Of a stretch of 64,000 nucleotides of DNA, positions 17,455 to 27,473 are shown one piece after another; within the stretch, counting starts at the first letter, position 1, and the number at the start of each line of letters is the position of its first letter. A program made the translations under genes and the position numbers. The notes beneath the pieces were generated by a model. The model ran no database searches, was not told where the DNA came from, and worked only from the letters and a program-made list of their open reading frames with translations. The DNA lies in NCBI RefSeq assembly GCF_000832125.1, contig NZ_JPRK01000002.1:310001-374000 (forward strand), in the 5' to 3' direction. Source of the stretch: Flavobacterium hibernum. Lineage in GTDB: Bacteria > Bacteroidota > Bacteroidia > Flavobacteriales > Flavobacteriaceae.

Positions 17455-17979
17455 ATGAGATGTAAAAGTATTTACTGGTTAGCTGTTATGATGTGTTTTT
17501 TTGCCATTGGCTGCGATAACACAGATGACGGAAGCTATGTTGATCCGATTACCATTTATGAGAAAGTAAATGGAAATTGGGGATTAACAAATTTAAAAAT
17601 GATCGATGAATCTGCTAAGGCAAATAAGATCGAACCAAGTGAAGAAAACTTGAGTACCTATTTTAACTACGAAGATTTTAAAATCAAATTTAACGTAGAC
17701 GAAAAAAACAGTCCCACAAGTTATGAAGTGTCGGGTAATGTTCCTCCTCTTTTTGCCCCAAAAGGATATTGGAAGTTAAGTTCAGATTTTCAACCAGTAA
17801 ATCCAACCGGAGCTACTAAAATCTATTTGTACAGCGACGCTCAAAAAACTCAAAAAACAGACGAACTATTAATAACATCTATTCCGGGTAAAAACGGCGA
17901 GATGGAATTAAAATTGGTGCATGCTTCTGGCGGCGTTCCGTTTGTGTCTTATGTGTTTAAATTAACCACCATTAATTAA
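17455..17979 (+). CDS. Surface lipoprotein of the PUL (DUF5004-like)
   Basis: 174 residues. Signal peptide with lipobox (MCFFAIGC, Cys about 20) followed by DNTDDGS, a typical acidic start for outer-membrane lipoproteins in Bacteroidota. The rest is beta-rich (GNWGLTNLKMIDES, GYWKLSSDF, ATKIYLYSDAQ, GEMELKLVHASGG), compatible with a lipocalin-like or DUF5004-type fold. First gene of the operon, 9 bases before the next start. Probably a surface glycan-binding or accessory protein; that role is inferred from position. Confidence 0.7.
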   Translation: MRCKSIYWLAVMMCFFAIGCDNTDDGSYVDPITIYEKVNGNWGLTNLKMIDESAKANKIEPSEENLSTYFNYEDFKIKFNVDEKNSPTSYEVSGNVPPLFAPKGYWKLSSDFQPVNPTGATKIYLYSDAQKTQKTDELLITSIPGKNGEMELKLVHASGGVPFVSYVFKLTTIN

Positions 17980-17988
17980 AAAAGTAAC

Positions 17989-19071
17989 ATGAAAAAAATT
18001 ATATATACAATTTTACTTGCCCTTTTGATGGCTCCTAATTTTATGCAGGGACAAGAAAATGTTGGTGCAGTAGGAAGTATGTCATCATTTCCTGTGGTAT
18101 ACAAATATGATGAACAAGTTACGTGGTACTTTGACCTTTCGGGAACCACTTATGCTGAAAATGAAGATCTATATATGTGGATTTGGTCGCCATCAGAACC
18201 AGATGCGGGGAATTGGGAAAACTCTTCGAATTTTGCAAAACTAACACATGTTAAAGATAAAATTTGGAGTTTTACGTTAACTCCAACATTGTATTTTACT
18301 AAAACTCCGGCAGAAATTGCTGCAAGTGCAGGATTTTGGTTTCGTATAAAAAACAAAAACGGATCAAAACAAAGTGATGTGGCTAATATGCCGTACACAG
18401 ATTTCTCTTCATTTTATACTGCAAATGAGCTAATCAGATCTTATCCAACAAAACCAACAATTGATAAAGGAGTAAGTATTTTATTTAATGCTAATCTGGC
18501 TCCTGGGTTTGCTGGCGCTAAAAGTGTACACATGCATAGCGGATTGAATGATTGGGATATCAAACAAGAATACCAATCTTGGCTTCCGGAAATTGTAGCC
18601 AAAACAAAATTAAAAGATTTAGGAAACGGTTTCTATAAAATGGATTTGGTACCTAAAGATTACTACAATGCGCCGGACGGTTATGAAATGAAGAATCTGG
18701 TTTTTTTAATGGTAAAAGACGATTGGGCAGGAACAACCCCGGATCAGGTTTTATTTGCAGGAGCTTATGTACCGCCACCAGCACCCGTTTTTGGATTTTT
18801 CCCTTTACAATTAAGTCAGAAAGATTTTCTTGGAATGTCCAGAAAAAACAATGAGTCTGGAGTTAACAAATTAATTTACACCATTACAGCAGGAAGCAAA
18901 GTAATAAACGGTGAGTTTACGGGGGGAACAGCAGAGATAAAAGGATTTGTGAACTTAGTTGCAGAACTAAATGGCATTCCAAATTTAACTGAAATTCATG
19001 TTGTGGTAAAAGACAACAAAAACAAAACAATTTCAGATACCAAAATGCCTCTTAAAACTTTAGACAAATAA
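17989..19071 (+). CDS. Secreted beta-rich PUL protein, probable glycan-binding
   Basis: 360 residues with a signal peptide cleaved after NFMQGQ but no lipobox. The mature protein looks like repeated beta-sandwich units: YKYDEQVTWYFDLSGTTY at about 36-55, then SILFNANLAPGFAGAKSVHMHSG at about 160. The last part has YTITAGSKVINGEFTGGTAEIKG and a long beta stretch. Tryptophan-rich loops (EDLYMWIWSP, FTLTPTLYF) are typical of carbohydrate-binding surfaces of SusE/SusF-type proteins. I do not recognise a named family. It lies between the lipoprotein gene and susC in one operon. Confidence 0.65.
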   Translation: MKKIIYTILLALLMAPNFMQGQENVGAVGSMSSFPVVYKYDEQVTWYFDLSGTTYAENEDLYMWIWSPSEPDAGNWENSSNFAKLTHVKDKIWSFTLTPTLYFTKTPAEIAASAGFWFRIKNKNGSKQSDVANMPYTDFSSFYTANELIRSYPTKPTIDKGVSILFNANLAPGFAGAKSVHMHSGLNDWDIKQEYQSWLPEIVAKTKLKDLGNGFYKMDLVPKDYYNAPDGYEMKNLVFLMVKDDWAGTTPDQVLFAGAYVPPPAPVFGFFPLQLSQKDFLGMSRKNNESGVNKLIYTITAGSKVINGEFTGGTAEIKGFVNLVAELNGIPNLTEIHVVVKDNKNKTISDTKMPLKTLDK

Positions 19072-19092
19072 TTCACTATCAAATTAAAACAT

Positions 19093-22000
19093 ATGAATAG
19101 TAAAAATACAAAAATAGTCCTGCATCAAATGTGGACTACTAAATCGATGGTATTCATGATTTTCATGCTTTTTCTTTCGGCAGGAATGTTTGCTCAGGGA
19201 AAAAAGCATGTTACAGGAACCGTTTATGACAATACAGGTAATGTGTTGCCGGGAGCATCAGTTATCGAAACAGGAACCAAAAACGCAACCACAACAGATT
19301 TTGACGGAAAATTTATACTGGATGTAGCCGTAGGAGGTGCAATAGAAGTTTCATTTATTGGTTCAACCACTCAAAAAGTTCAGATCACCGAAGCAACAAA
19401 AGGCAATATAGACGTTCGTTTACAAAATGACGGTTATATGCTTGCCGAAGTTCAGGTAGTTTCTGTTGGATACGGAACACAAAAGAAATCAGATTTAACA
19501 GGCGCGATTTCGAGTGTAAAAGCAGATGATTTAGTAAAAGGAACAATCTCATCTACAGAACAGGTTTTACAAGGAAAAGTAGCCGGATTAAATATCATTC
19601 GTCCTTCTGGCGATCCGGCTGCGGGTTCAACAATACGTTTGCGTGGAGGAACTTCCTTAACGGCAAGTAATAGCCCGTTAATTGTTGTTGACGGTATTGC
19701 GGGAGTCGACATTAATGTTGTTCAACCTTCAGATATCAAATCTGTAGATGTATTAAAAGATGCTTCGGCAACAGCCATATACGGATCAAGGGGAGCAAAC
19801 GGAGTTATTATCATTACAACCAAATCTGGAACAAAAGGAGTTTCGGTAACCTACAGCGGTTTATCTAGCGTGGGTTATGTGGCAGATAATTTAGATCTTT
19901 TATCAGCAAATCAATGGAGAGGATATGTGCGCAGTACGGGAAACAAAGATGCAGTTGATTTTGGAGGAAACACCAATTGGCAAAAAGCAGTTGAACAAAC
20001 CGCTATTTCACAATCGCATACTTTAACTATTAATTCGGGTAAAACAGATGGCGGATTTAGAACTTCACTTTCTTACTTAAACAACGAAGGTGTTATAAAA
20101 TCTACAGGTTTAGAAAGATTAAGCGGAAACATTACGGCTTATCAATATCTTGGAGACAACAAAGATGTAAAATTTGACATGGGTTTATTTGCCAATGTAG
20201 ATAAATGGCATCCGTTAGATTATAGAATTTTTGAACGCGCTTACAATCTAAATCCAACAATTCCCGTATACGATTCTAACGGAAAATTTTCCAATGTAAT
20301 TAATACGCTTTACGAAAATCCGGTTGAAGTTTTAACAGACAGAACGGCTGATAACGAAAGACACAGATTGTTAGGATATTTTAAAACAGAAGTAAAGTTC
20401 TTAAATGACTTTCTAGCTGTAGCAAATATTTCGTATGAACACAATGCGGTTCAAGGAAACTTGTATAAACCAAGTTATGCAGTTCTAGAAGGCGCTACAG
20501 AAGGTGGTTATGCCCAAAAAACATATGCGGAATTTGCCAATGCACAAGGAGAATTGTATGTGAATTATAATAAAGTAATCGACAAACATACTATTGGAGC
20601 ACTTGCTGGATACTCTTATCTAGAGAATATATACGAAGGTTTTGGCGCACAACGTAGTGGTTTTGTTACAGATGCTTTTAGTTATAACAATTTAGGTGCA
20701 GGTTATAGATATCGTTTAGGAGACGTTTATTCTTATAAAGGGAAATCAAATCTAGTTTCATTTTATGCCCGTGCAAATTATTCCTATGACGGAAAGTATT
20801 TGCTAACGGCAACAGTAAGAAGAGATGGTTCAAGCCGTTTTGGAGACAATAATAAATGGGGAACATTCCCATCAGCTTCTGCAGCCTGGAAAATTTCGAG
20901 CGAAGAGTTTATGAGTTCAACAAAAGGCTGGTTAGACAATCTGAAAGTAAGAGTAGGTTATGGAGTAACAGGAAATCAGGATGGAATTGGAGAATATAAA
21001 TCACTTTCGATTTTAGGAGTTGGAAAAGATAGTTACTACGACCCGGTTACAGGAACTTGGAGTTTGGCTTATTCGCCACAACAAAATCCAAACCCTGACT
21101 TAAAATGGGAATCGACAAAACAATTAAATATTGGTTTAGATTTTAGTCTTTTTAATAGAATAACAGGTTCATTCGAGTATTATTCAAAAAACACAAGCGA
21201 TTTATTATATACTTACGAAGTGCCTCAACCTCCTTATTTAGTTGGAACAATGTTGGCAAACGTAGGCGAAATGTCAAACAAAGGAGTTGAACTTACGTTG
21301 AATGCTGATATAATAAAAGGCACAAAGTTTACGTGGAATGCCAATTTAACTTTAGGACATAACGTTCAAAAAATCGAAAAACTATCCAATCCAACCTATC
21401 AAACAGACGTGATTTATAGCGGATCATTACATGGTTTATCTGGTATGTCCGGACAGTATTCTCAAATTATTGCCGAGGGTTATGCTGTTGGAACTTTTTG
21501 GGGATTCAAAAATGCAGGACTTGATGCAAATGGTAAAATTCAGTACTATAATGCAGCGGGAGATATAGTTGCAGAAAATGCTTTAGTAGATGCTGATAAA
21601 AGAGATTTAGGAAATGTTCAGCCAGATTTGACTATGGGTCTTGGAATGAATTTTACTTACGGAAACTTTGATCTTGGATTTTCTGGATACGGAATGTTTG
21701 GTCAAAAAGCATTAAATGCTACAAACATGATGTTAAACGATCCAAACAGATTACCAACTTTCAATGTTCCTGATAGGTTTCTGAATAGCGGTATAACATC
21801 AGCGCCAAAATATTCAGATTATTGGATCGAAGATGCGTCATTCTTTAGACTTCAAACTGTTTCAGTTGGGTATACTATGCCATTAAAATACAAAAGTTCA
21901 AAATTGAGAATTTATCTTATGGGAGAAAATCTTGCCGTATTTACAAAATATAAAGGAGTAGATCCTGAGATTGGTTTAAATGCACAAGACGGAATTAATC

Positions 22001-22113
22001 AAACCGGAGTACTGGATCAAACGGGATTGGCAGCTCCGGGAATTGATAGATATAATAATTATCCTCGACCAACAACAATTTCTGTTGGATTAAATTTTAC
22101 GCTAAACAATTAA
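19093..22113 (+). CDS. SusC/RagA-family TonB-linked outer membrane transporter
   Basis: 1006 residues. Signal peptide (about 1-35, ending MFAQGKK), then a carboxypeptidase-regulatory-like domain (HVTGTVYDNTGNVLPGA at about 38-55), a TonB-dependent plug domain with LQGKVAGLNI, TIRLRGGTSL and SVDVLKDASATAIYGSRG (about 160-250), and a large beta-barrel to the C-terminus (TTISVGLNFTLNN). It imports oligosaccharides across the outer membrane with energy from TonB, together with SusD. The next gene, 25 bases downstream, encodes the SusD partner. The sugar is suggested by the GH97/GH71-99 genes of the locus, not by SusC itself. Confidence 0.95.
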   Translation: MNSKNTKIVLHQMWTTKSMVFMIFMLFLSAGMFAQGKKHVTGTVYDNTGNVLPGASVIETGTKNATTTDFDGKFILDVAVGGAIEVSFIGSTTQKVQITEATKGNIDVRLQNDGYMLAEVQVVSVGYGTQKKSDLTGAISSVKADDLVKGTISSTEQVLQGKVAGLNIIRPSGDPAAGSTIRLRGGTSLTASNSPLIVVDGIAGVDINVVQPSDIKSVDVLKDASATAIYGSRGANGVIIITTKSGTKGVSVTYSGLSSVGYVADNLDLLSANQWRGYVRSTGNKDAVDFGGNTNWQKAVEQTAISQSHTLTINSGKTDGGFRTSLSYLNNEGVIKSTGLERLSGNITAYQYLGDNKDVKFDMGLFANVDKWHPLDYRIFERAYNLNPTIPVYDSNGKFSNVINTLYENPVEVLTDRTADNERHRLLGYFKTEVKFLNDFLAVANISYEHNAVQGNLYKPSYAVLEGATEGGYAQKTYAEFANAQGELYVNYNKVIDKHTIGALAGYSYLENIYEGFGAQRSGFVTDAFSYNNLGAGYRYRLGDVYSYKGKSNLVSFYARANYSYDGKYLLTATVRRDGSSRFGDNNKWGTFPSASAAWKISSEEFMSSTKGWLDNLKVRVGYGVTGNQDGIGEYKSLSILGVGKDSYYDPVTGTWSLAYSPQQNPNPDLKWESTKQLNIGLDFSLFNRITGSFEYYSKNTSDLLYTYEVPQPPYLVGTMLANVGEMSNKGVELTLNADIIKGTKFTWNANLTLGHNVQKIEKLSNPTYQTDVIYSGSLHGLSGMSGQYSQIIAEGYAVGTFWGFKNAGLDANGKIQYYNAAGDIVAENALVDADKRDLGNVQPDLTMGLGMNFTYGNFDLGFSGYGMFGQKALNATNMMLNDPNRLPTFNVPDRFLNSGITSAPKYSDYWIEDASFFRLQTVSVGYTMPLKYKSSKLRIYLMGENLAVFTKYKGVDPEIGLNAQDGINQTGVLDQTGLAAPGIDRYNNYPRPTTISVGLNFTLNN

Positions 22114-22138
22114 GCGAATTAACTCAAAAATATAGAAA

Positions 22139-23650
22139 ATGAAAATCAAAATAACAGCAGCGTTATTAGTAAGCATGCTTTTTACGATATCATGTACCAA
22201 TTTAAATGAAGATTTATATGATAGAGTAGAAGATGGAAATTTTGGAAACACGCCAAAGGAAGTTGATGCATTAGTTGGTGGAGCTTATTCTTCTTTAAGA
22301 GGATTTTCCGATAATATATCAAACAACTTTCCAACGAGTGAGTATGTATTCTTTCTGAACGAAACCGTTTCAGACGAAGCAACGATTCCAACAAGAGGGA
22401 CAAACTGGTACGATGGAGGTCAATATCAAGATGCACAAAAACATACTTGGAAAGCAGACAATCGTATGATACTTTCGGCTTGGCGTTACAATTACACCGG
22501 AATTGCAAAAATCAACTCTATTATTTATCAAGTAGATAAATCATCATTGGGAGATGCGGCAAAAGCACCAATTTATGCCGAATTAAAGGCATTAAGAGCC
22601 TATTATTACTATAATCTTTTAGATTTATTTGGAAATGTGCCAATCGTAGTCAATTTTGAAGATACCTCTTTGCCATCAAATTCTACCAGAAAACAAGTGT
22701 ATGATTTTGTAGAGAAAGAATTGTTGGATGCAATTCCGCATTTAACATCAAACATCGTATACTCTAAACTGACAAAAAATGTAGCCTATTCAATATTAGC
22801 GAGATTGTATTTAAACTCAGAAGCTTTTATAGGAACAGCACGTTGGCAGGACTGTTTATCAATGTGCCAGAAAGTTACAGGATATTCTTTAACACCTGAT
22901 TTCTTTGCCAATTTTGCAACACAAAACGAAAAGTCACCAGAAATAATTTTCTCAATTCCTTATGATTCAAAAGCAGGTACAGTAGGAAATTATATGAACT
23001 CAATGTCTTGTCATTATTTACACAAGTTAACCATTTCTGCAATAGCTGATTATCCTTGGAGCGCCAACGGAATGTGTGCACAACCAGGAGTTTACTCTGC
23101 TTTTGCAAATACAGACAAAAGAAAAAAATGTATGGTTGCAGGCGACCAGATTAATTTGGCAACAGGACAAGTTATTATAATGGATAATGGCGAACCTTTA
23201 ACTTATACTGAAGAAGTAACAAGTGTTGCCGATGCCAAAGACAATCAAGGCGTTCGTTTAGGGAAATACGAAATGAAAGCTGGTGAAACTTGGGAACGTG
23301 ATCATGATTTTGTTTTGATTCGTTATGCCGAAATTTTAATGATGCAAGCCGAATGTTACGTTCGTTTAGGATCTCCAGATTTAGCAAAACCATTTTTACA
23401 ACAAGTCACAGCGCGTGCGGGAGAAGAAATGCCAGCCGTAATCGATCTTCATTTTATAGATCAGGAACTACTTAAGGAATTTACTTTTGAAGGAAGAAGA
23501 AGAACTGATAACATACGTTTTGGAACATTCTTTTTGCCATGGTGGGAAAAAGGAACTACCGAAAAATACAGAGCTATTTTCCCAATTCCAAGTACAGTTT
23601 TAACAACAAATAAAAATCTAAAACAAAATCCTGGTTATCCTGTTAACTAG
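22139..23650 (+). CDS. SusD/RagB-family outer membrane nutrient-binding lipoprotein
   Basis: 503 residues with a lipoprotein signal (SMLFTISC, Cys about 20), NLNEDLYDRV after it, and the SusD fold made of TPR-like helices (ELKALRAYYYYNLLDLFGNVPIV is the diagnostic stretch, about 150-172). The C-terminus, with WEKGTTEKYRAIFPIPSTVL and NPGYP, is also typical. It forms the lid of the SusC transporter and binds the oligosaccharide. It directly follows susC, then a 283-base inverted-repeat spacer separates it from the glycoside hydrolases. Confidence 0.95.
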   Translation: MKIKITAALLVSMLFTISCTNLNEDLYDRVEDGNFGNTPKEVDALVGGAYSSLRGFSDNISNNFPTSEYVFFLNETVSDEATIPTRGTNWYDGGQYQDAQKHTWKADNRMILSAWRYNYTGIAKINSIIYQVDKSSLGDAAKAPIYAELKALRAYYYYNLLDLFGNVPIVVNFEDTSLPSNSTRKQVYDFVEKELLDAIPHLTSNIVYSKLTKNVAYSILARLYLNSEAFIGTARWQDCLSMCQKVTGYSLTPDFFANFATQNEKSPEIIFSIPYDSKAGTVGNYMNSMSCHYLHKLTISAIADYPWSANGMCAQPGVYSAFANTDKRKKCMVAGDQINLATGQVIIMDNGEPLTYTEEVTSVADAKDNQGVRLGKYEMKAGETWERDHDFVLIRYAEILMMQAECYVRLGSPDLAKPFLQQVTARAGEEMPAVIDLHFIDQELLKEFTFEGRRRTDNIRFGTFFLPWWEKGTTEKYRAIFPIPSTVLTTNKNLKQNPGYPVN

Positions 23651-23715
23651 GTTTAGAATGTCAGTTTTCCATGTTGGTTAGTCGTGGAAAGCTGACATAT
23701 TTTAGGATAGTTTTT

Positions 23716-23905
23716 GCCACAGATTAAAAGGATTAAAAGGATTTTGTTTCACGCAGATTTAGCAGATATAATTTTGTCACACATCATGTCGAAATAAAAA
23801 ATAATAAAAAAAATCTGCTCAATCTGCCAAATCTGTGAGAGAAAATTTTAACCATTACATATTGCTATCAGGATAAAAAATCCATTAATCCTTTTAATCT
23901 GTGGC
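23716..23905. repeat. Inverted repeat inside the PUL (GCCACAGATTAAAAGGATT family)
   Basis: Outer arms at 23716-23743 and about 23882-23905, with GCCACAGATTAAAAGGATT and its complement, enclose a second pair: TCACGCAGATTTAGCAGAT near 23749 against AATCTGCCAAATCTGTGA near 23821-23838. It is a second copy of the element at 15172-15361. Here it sits between susD and the hydrolase gene, where it could attenuate downstream expression. Confidence 0.75.
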
Positions 23906-23933
23906 AAAAAATAAGAACAAATAATACATCAAT

Positions 23934-25178
23934 ATGAAAAGATCTATCACATTATTGTTTTTTGGGATCATGAATATTTTGGTCGCCGCGGGTTGTAGCA
24001 GCGATGATAAAAAATCTGATACACCTACAGAACCAGAAACACTTGCACCTGTTGCGATTGAAAAAACAAATAGTACCAAAATTTACGTGCATTATATGCC
24101 TTGGTTTGAAACCAATGAAAGTAGTGCCGATAAAAAATGGGGGTATCACTGGACAATGGCCAACAAAAACCCGAACAATATAGGAGCAAACAACCGCAGA
24201 GAAATTGCATCTTATTATTATCCTCTAATTGGACCTTATCATTCAGGCGATAAAAATGTGATCGAAAATCATTTATTATTGATGAAATATTCTGGAATCG
24301 ATGGAGTTTTGATCGACTGGTACGGCACTTTTGATGTCAACGATTATCGAATGGTAAAAGAAAACACAGAACAGCTTATTGCCATGTTAAACAAAGTTGG
24401 ACTAGAATATGCCATTGTTTATGAAGACAGAGTAACAAAAAATGTTGTCGATGCCGGAAAAGCAATTTCAGTAACTGGAGCGGCCAAAACAGATTTAGCG
24501 TACATACAAACCAATTATTTTAAAGATGCTAATTACATCAAAGTAAACGGAAAGCCATTGTTGCTAAATTTTGGGCCAATTGTTTTGCAAACGCCAGCCG
24601 AGTGGACAAATGTTTTTAATACCTTAACCATAAAACCTACTTTTCTAACACTTTGGGATCAATCTGTAGAAGCAGGACAAAATGCTTCGGGAGAATATGC
24701 TTGGGTATATAAAAACAGTACCTATCTAACTAATTTTTACACCAATACAAAACCAAAATCATCAGTTGCAATAGGAAGCGCCTATCCAGGTTTTAAAGAT
24801 TTTTATGCCGAAGGTGGTGGTGGAGCTGCTATTGGCTGGACTATAGAACCAAATAATGGAGCAACACTCGACGAAACACTTTCTTTGGCTAAAAACGCCA
24901 ACTTAAACTACCTGCAATTGATTACATGGAATGACTTTGGAGAAGGAACAATGTTCGAACCAACTGTAGAATTTGGTTACACTTACATCGAAAAAGTAAA
25001 AGCATTTGCAGGAGTCAAGAATACCGAAACAGTTTTTCCTGATATCAGTAAAATGTACAATTTACGAATAGATAAAAAAGGCAATGCCGACGCCCAGAAA
25101 AAACTAGATCAGGCTTTTAATTATTTTGTTTCAATGCAACCCGTAAAAGCAAAACAGTTACTAAACGAAATTAAATAA
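23934..25178 (+). CDS. Glycoside hydrolase family 71/99-like lipoprotein
   Basis: 414 residues. Signal peptide with lipobox (ILVAAGCSSDDKKS), so probably attached to the outer membrane. The catalytic domain (about 45-380) begins KIYVHYMPWFE and carries GVLIDWYGTFD and YAIVYEDR. The acid/base region LITWNDFGEGTMFEP (WNDxxEG, Glu337) is diagnostic of the GH71/GH99 clade, and the fold is a TIM barrel. GH71 acts on alpha-1,3-glucan and GH99 on alpha-mannose linkages. With a SusB-like GH97 next door an alpha-glucan target is more likely, but this protein alone does not decide. The C-terminal 40 residues form a short helical tail. Confidence 0.82.
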   Translation: MKRSITLLFFGIMNILVAAGCSSDDKKSDTPTEPETLAPVAIEKTNSTKIYVHYMPWFETNESSADKKWGYHWTMANKNPNNIGANNRREIASYYYPLIGPYHSGDKNVIENHLLLMKYSGIDGVLIDWYGTFDVNDYRMVKENTEQLIAMLNKVGLEYAIVYEDRVTKNVVDAGKAISVTGAAKTDLAYIQTNYFKDANYIKVNGKPLLLNFGPIVLQTPAEWTNVFNTLTIKPTFLTLWDQSVEAGQNASGEYAWVYKNSTYLTNFYTNTKPKSSVAIGSAYPGFKDFYAEGGGGAAIGWTIEPNNGATLDETLSLAKNANLNYLQLITWNDFGEGTMFEPTVEFGYTYIEKVKAFAGVKNTETVFPDISKMYNLRIDKKGNADAQKKLDQAFNYFVSMQPVKAKQLLNEIK

Positions 25179-25204
25179 AGAGTTGTAATTAATACAATTA
25201 AATA

Positions 25205-27223
25205 ATGAAAAACATAAAATATAGATACTGTTTCATCGCCTTAGCATCGATGCTGATATTTGCCTGCAGTACTAAAAAAACATACAAAATAAGTTCTCCG
25301 GATAAAAAAGCAGCATTAGTTTTTGAATTAACGCCTTCTGGTCAGCCTCAATATAGTTTTACGTCAAACGGAAAATCGGTTATAGAGCCATCGTTATTAG
25401 GATTTGAGTTTCAGGGAATCCAAAAAATGACGGATGGTTTTGAAGTGGTTTCCACCGAAGAAAAATCTGCCGATGAAACTTGGGAACAACCTTGGGGAGA
25501 ATTTAAAAAAGTTCGCGATCATCATAACGAATTAATTGTTCATTTAAAAGAAGCAAAGGGAGAAGAGCGTTTGGTAGATATTATTTTCAGAGTTTTTGAT
25601 GATGGTTTAGGATTTCGATATTCATTTCCAAAACAACCTCATTTAGACAAAGTAAAAATCTCAAATGAAATCACGCAATTTACTTTTAAATCAGATAATG
25701 ATGTTTGGTGGATTCCTGTGCATCGCGAAAACAGTTATTACGAAAGTACATATCGCAAAACACCAATAAGTAAAACAGATACCATTAACACACCTGCAAC
25801 TTTTGAAACCAAAGAAAAATTATTTGTGGCTATTCATGAAGCTAATTTAACTGATTTTGCCTCAATGACGTTATTAAAAACAAATGACAAACAATACAAA
25901 AGCGAATTAGTGCCTTGGGCAGATGGTGTAAAAGTTTATGCCGAAACACCTTTTAAAACACCTTGGCGAACAATTGTTGTGGGCAAAACAGCGGGAGAAG
26001 TTGCAACATCGACTATTATGCTAAATTTAAATGAACCTTCAAAAATTGAAGATCTATCATGGATAAGACCTTCAAAATATATTGGAATTTGGTGGGGAAT
26101 GCATTTAGAAAAATATACTTGGGGACAAGGACCAAAACATGGTGCAACGACCAAGAATACAAAAGAATACATTGATTTTGCTGCCAAAAATAATTTTGAT
26201 GGCGTTCTGGTCGAAGGCTGGAACGAAGGTTGGGATGGCGACTGGACTGCCGATGGTTCTGCATTTAGTTTTACAAAAGCATATCCTGATTTTAATTTAG
26301 ATGAAATTACAAAATATGCAGCTATTAAAAATGTTCGTTTAATAGGACATCATGAAACTGCGGGCGCTACAAAACATTACGAAAGTCAATTAGAAGATGC
26401 TTTCAAACTGTATCAAAAAATGGGCGTTAATACCGTAAAAACGGGTTATGTAAATAAATATTTAGACAAAAAAGAATGGCACGACAGCCAGTATGGAGCA
26501 CGTCATTACAGAAAAGTAATGGAAACGGCGGCTAAATATCATATTATGATCGATAATCACGAGCCAATAAAAGGAACAGGACTACAGAGAACATATCCAA
26601 ACTTTATGTCGCAAGAAGGAGGAAGAGGACAGGAATATAATGCATGGTCTGTAGATGGAGGAAATACTCCGGAACATTTAACGACTTTACCTTTTACCAG
26701 AATGCTTTCTGGACCTTTTGATTATACTCCAGGGAATTTCAATTTTGATTACAAAACACCTTCGGGAGCAAGAGTCCAAACTACTTTGGCAAATCAATTG
26801 GCATTGTATGTAATTATTTATAGTCCGTTGCAAATGGCTTCAGACCTTCCGGAGAATTATGAAGGAAAGCCAGAGTTTCAGTTCATTAAAGATGTTCCTT
26901 GCAATTGGTCAGATACCAAAGTGTTAGATTCTAAAATAGGAGAGTACACCACAATTGCACGTAAAGATTGGGAAGATAAAAATTGGTATTTAGGTTCTAT
27001 CACAAATAGTTATGCGAGGAATCTTAAAGTAGACTTGTCGTTTTTAGATAAAGACAAAGAATATGAAGCCGAAATTTATGCAGATGGAACGGGAACAAAT
27101 TATAAAACAAATCCATATCCCGTAACAATTTCAAAACAAAAAGTAAATAGTAAAACAGTATTAGATATCAAATTGGCAGCTGGCGGAGGAACAGCAATAA
27201 AATTTAGTCCAATTGAAAGATAA
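25205..27223 (+). CDS. GH97 alpha-glucosidase, SusB-like inverting subgroup
   Basis: 672 residues with lipoprotein-like signal (ASMLIFACS). N-terminal beta-sandwich (about 25-280), TIM barrel (about 285-560) and C-terminal beta domain. The glutamates of SusB are present in the right spacing: Glu384 in HHETAG, Glu453 in DNHEPIKGTG and Glu477 in GGRGQE, corresponding to SusB Glu439, Glu508 and Glu532. VKTGYV replaces the nucleophile Asp of the retaining subgroup. This points to an inverting alpha-glucosidase cutting alpha-linked gluco-oligosaccharides in the periplasm. Starts 26 bases after the GH71/99-like gene; it closes the operon. Confidence 0.92.
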   Translation: MKNIKYRYCFIALASMLIFACSTKKTYKISSPDKKAALVFELTPSGQPQYSFTSNGKSVIEPSLLGFEFQGIQKMTDGFEVVSTEEKSADETWEQPWGEFKKVRDHHNELIVHLKEAKGEERLVDIIFRVFDDGLGFRYSFPKQPHLDKVKISNEITQFTFKSDNDVWWIPVHRENSYYESTYRKTPISKTDTINTPATFETKEKLFVAIHEANLTDFASMTLLKTNDKQYKSELVPWADGVKVYAETPFKTPWRTIVVGKTAGEVATSTIMLNLNEPSKIEDLSWIRPSKYIGIWWGMHLEKYTWGQGPKHGATTKNTKEYIDFAAKNNFDGVLVEGWNEGWDGDWTADGSAFSFTKAYPDFNLDEITKYAAIKNVRLIGHHETAGATKHYESQLEDAFKLYQKMGVNTVKTGYVNKYLDKKEWHDSQYGARHYRKVMETAAKYHIMIDNHEPIKGTGLQRTYPNFMSQEGGRGQEYNAWSVDGGNTPEHLTTLPFTRMLSGPFDYTPGNFNFDYKTPSGARVQTTLANQLALYVIIYSPLQMASDLPENYEGKPEFQFIKDVPCNWSDTKVLDSKIGEYTTIARKDWEDKNWYLGSITNSYARNLKVDLSFLDKDKEYEAEIYADGTGTNYKTNPYPVTISKQKVNSKTVLDIKLAAGGGTAIKFSPIER

Positions 27224-27265
27224 GTTAGTTGAGTTTTTTTGAATTAAGTTTGTGTTTGAGCAATG

Positions 27266-27306
27266 AACCCGATACCTTTCTTGGAAGATATCGGGTTTGT
27301 TATTTT
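27266..27306 (+). terminator. Terminator at the end of the PUL
   Basis: AACCCGATA (27266-27274) and TATCGGGTT (27289-27297), followed by TGTTATTTTT, lie about 40 bases after the GH97 stop codon. Likely end of the utilisation operon. Confidence 0.75.
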
Positions 27307-27308
27307 TG

Positions 27309-27390
27309 GTTTTAAGTTTCAGATTTCAAGTTTCAGGTTTCAAGTTTCAAGTTTCAGGTTTCAAGTTTAAGGTTTCAAGTTTAAGGTTTT
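27309..27390. repeat. Tandem TTTCAAGTTTCAGG words
   Basis: About 80 bases of loosely tandem 7-mers and 14-mers (TTTCAGA, TTTCAAG, TTTCAGG, TTTAAGG). It is followed by pyrimidine-rich sequence up to the end of the outer membrane protein gene. Low-complexity repeat between convergent genes, no coding content. Confidence 0.7.
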
Positions 27391-27473
27391 AATTTCAACA
27401 CTTTTTCCCTTTGTATCTTTGTGTCTCTGCACCTTTGCACCTATTTCCTCATTACCTTAGAACCTTAAAAAAA

